Assembly: GCA_030639555.1 (NCBI GenBank)
Contig: DAOWCM010000023.1
Span: forward strand, 1-13,870
Origin: Candidatus Eiseniibacteriota bacterium
GTDB lineage: Bacteria; Joyebacterota; Joyebacteria; Joyebacterales; Joyebacteraceae
Reading direction: 5' to 3'
Length of the DNA stretch: 13,870 bases
The notes under the pieces are model-generated. The model was not told the DNA's origin and ran no database searches. It worked only from the letters and a program-made list of their open reading frames with translations. This document shows, one piece after another, positions 13,341 to 13,870 of the stretch. Made by a program: the position numbers and the translations under genes. The stretch's first letter is position 1; every line of letters starts with the position of its first letter.

Positions 13341-13870
13341 GTGTCAGGAACGACGGTCACGGCGATCCAGAGGGCCGGCGTCGTGGGCGCCGGCGGAGCC
13401 GGGTTCCCGAGCCACGTCAAGGCGACCGCCAGCGCCGACGTCGTCCTGGCCAACGGCGCGGAGTGCGAGCCCCTCATGAGGGCGGACACGGAGCTCATGG
13501 CCCTCGACCCCAAGCGGGTCGTCAGAGGTCTTTCGCTCGTCCGCGACTCTGTCGGGGCGAAGCGGGCCGTGGTCGCGCTCAAGAAGAAGAATCGTCTGGC
13601 GATGGACGCGATCGCCGGGGCGCTGCCGGACGACGGTGGAATCGAACTTATGCCCCTCGCCAACGTCTACCCCGCGGGCGACGAATTCCTGCTGGTCTTC
13701 GAAGCGACGGGGCGCGTCGTACCTGAGGGCGGGATACCGCCGGATGTGGGCGTCGTCGTCAACAACGTGACGACCCTGGCGCAGGTGGCCGACGCGGTCG
13801 AAGGACGTCCGGTCACCGACAGGATGGTCACTGTTCAGGGAGAGGTGGCGAGTCCCGGCACGTTCGTCGC
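13341..13870 (+). CDS. pduS: PduS/RnfC-like flavoprotein, N-terminal part (3' partial)
   Basis: Open from the GTG to the window end, 176 full codons. It resembles the N-terminal NADH/FMN-binding part of PduS, itself related to RnfC. IQRAGVVGAGGAGFPSHVKA (9-28) holds the glycine-rich nucleotide-binding loop GAGGAGFP (16-23). VVLANGAECEPLMRADTELM (34-53) holds the conserved NGAECEP. VYPAGDEFLLVFEATGRVVP (109-128) matches the 'YPAGDE' motif of PduS rather than the 'YPQGGE' of RnfC. VNNVTTLAQVADAVEGRPV (140-158) is the 'nN..T' segment, and TVQGEVASPGTFV opens the SLBB-like region. PduS passes electrons from NADH to a flavin and iron-sulfur clusters, in known BMCs to reduce cobalamin or to regenerate NAD+ inside. 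The 4Fe-4S motifs would be beyond the window. It starts 47 bases after the dehydrogenase. Confidence 0.85.
   Translation, partial: MSGTTVTAIQRAGVVGAGGAGFPSHVKATASADVVLANGAECEPLMRADTELMALDPKRVVRGLSLVRDSVGAKRAVVALKKKNRLAMDAIAGALPDDGGIELMPLANVYPAGDEFLLVFEATGRVVPEGGIPPDVGVVVNNVTTLAQVADAVEGRPVTDRMVTVQGEVASPGTFV

Noticed and set aside
1..13870. tRNA, rRNA, CRISPR array, insertion sequence or integrase
   Set aside because: I saw no tRNA-like cloverleaf, no regularly spaced direct repeats, no transposase motifs and no terminal inverted repeats with target duplications.

Overview
The window is GC-rich and densely coded, with nearly every recognisable gene on the + strand. It looks like a bacterial genome, probably uncultured. 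Three proteins suggest a candidate phylum of the Fibrobacterota-Chlorobiota-Bacteroidota (FCB) side, such as Eisenbacteria- or Krumholzibacteria-like lineages. These are an extracellular propeller protein with a FlgD-Ig/sorting-like C-terminus, a secreted right-handed beta-helix protein with a short W-G-x-x-K-x-x-F-R tail, and a microcompartment operon. The lineage is inference from protein style, not from a marker gene.

Region 1 (1-773) is the 3' end of a secreted propeller protein. Region 2 (777-7923) is a tight glycan-assembly operon with overlapping or nearly touching genes. It encodes a soluble CapD/PglF-like NDP-sugar dehydratase, a DegT-family PLP aminotransferase, a FemAB/GNAT-like acyl or aminoacyl transferase, a multi-spanning GT87-like glycosyltransferase, a GT4 and a GT2 glycosyltransferase. 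Together they would make a 4-amino-4,6-dideoxy sugar nucleotide, possibly N-acylate it, and build it into a surface polysaccharide or glycolipid. The only sizeable internal gap (5761-5870) holds two GC hairpins.

Region 3 (7924-8643) is about 720 bases in which I recognise no gene. It has two unusual signals: a 17-nt match with one mismatch to the cobalamin-riboswitch B12 box on the minus strand, and a perfect 11-bp inverted repeat enclosing two smaller hairpins. Region 4 (8644-9681) is the secreted beta-helix protein, with a 26-residue repeat.

Region 5 (about 9900 to the window end) is the first half of a bacterial microcompartment (BMC) operon behind a good sigma70-type promoter. In order it encodes a PduL phosphotransacylase, two BMC-H hexamer shell proteins, a BMC-P (EutN/CcmL) pentamer, a CoA-acylating aldehyde dehydrogenase, and the start of a PduS/RnfC-like electron-transfer flavoprotein that runs off the end. 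This is the aldehyde-processing core of a catabolic BMC: aldehyde + CoA + NAD+ to acyl-CoA, then to acyl-phosphate. Both core enzymes carry N-terminal helices that look like encapsulation peptides. The signature enzyme that makes the aldehyde is not in the window and probably lies downstream, so the BMC substrate class cannot be assigned here.
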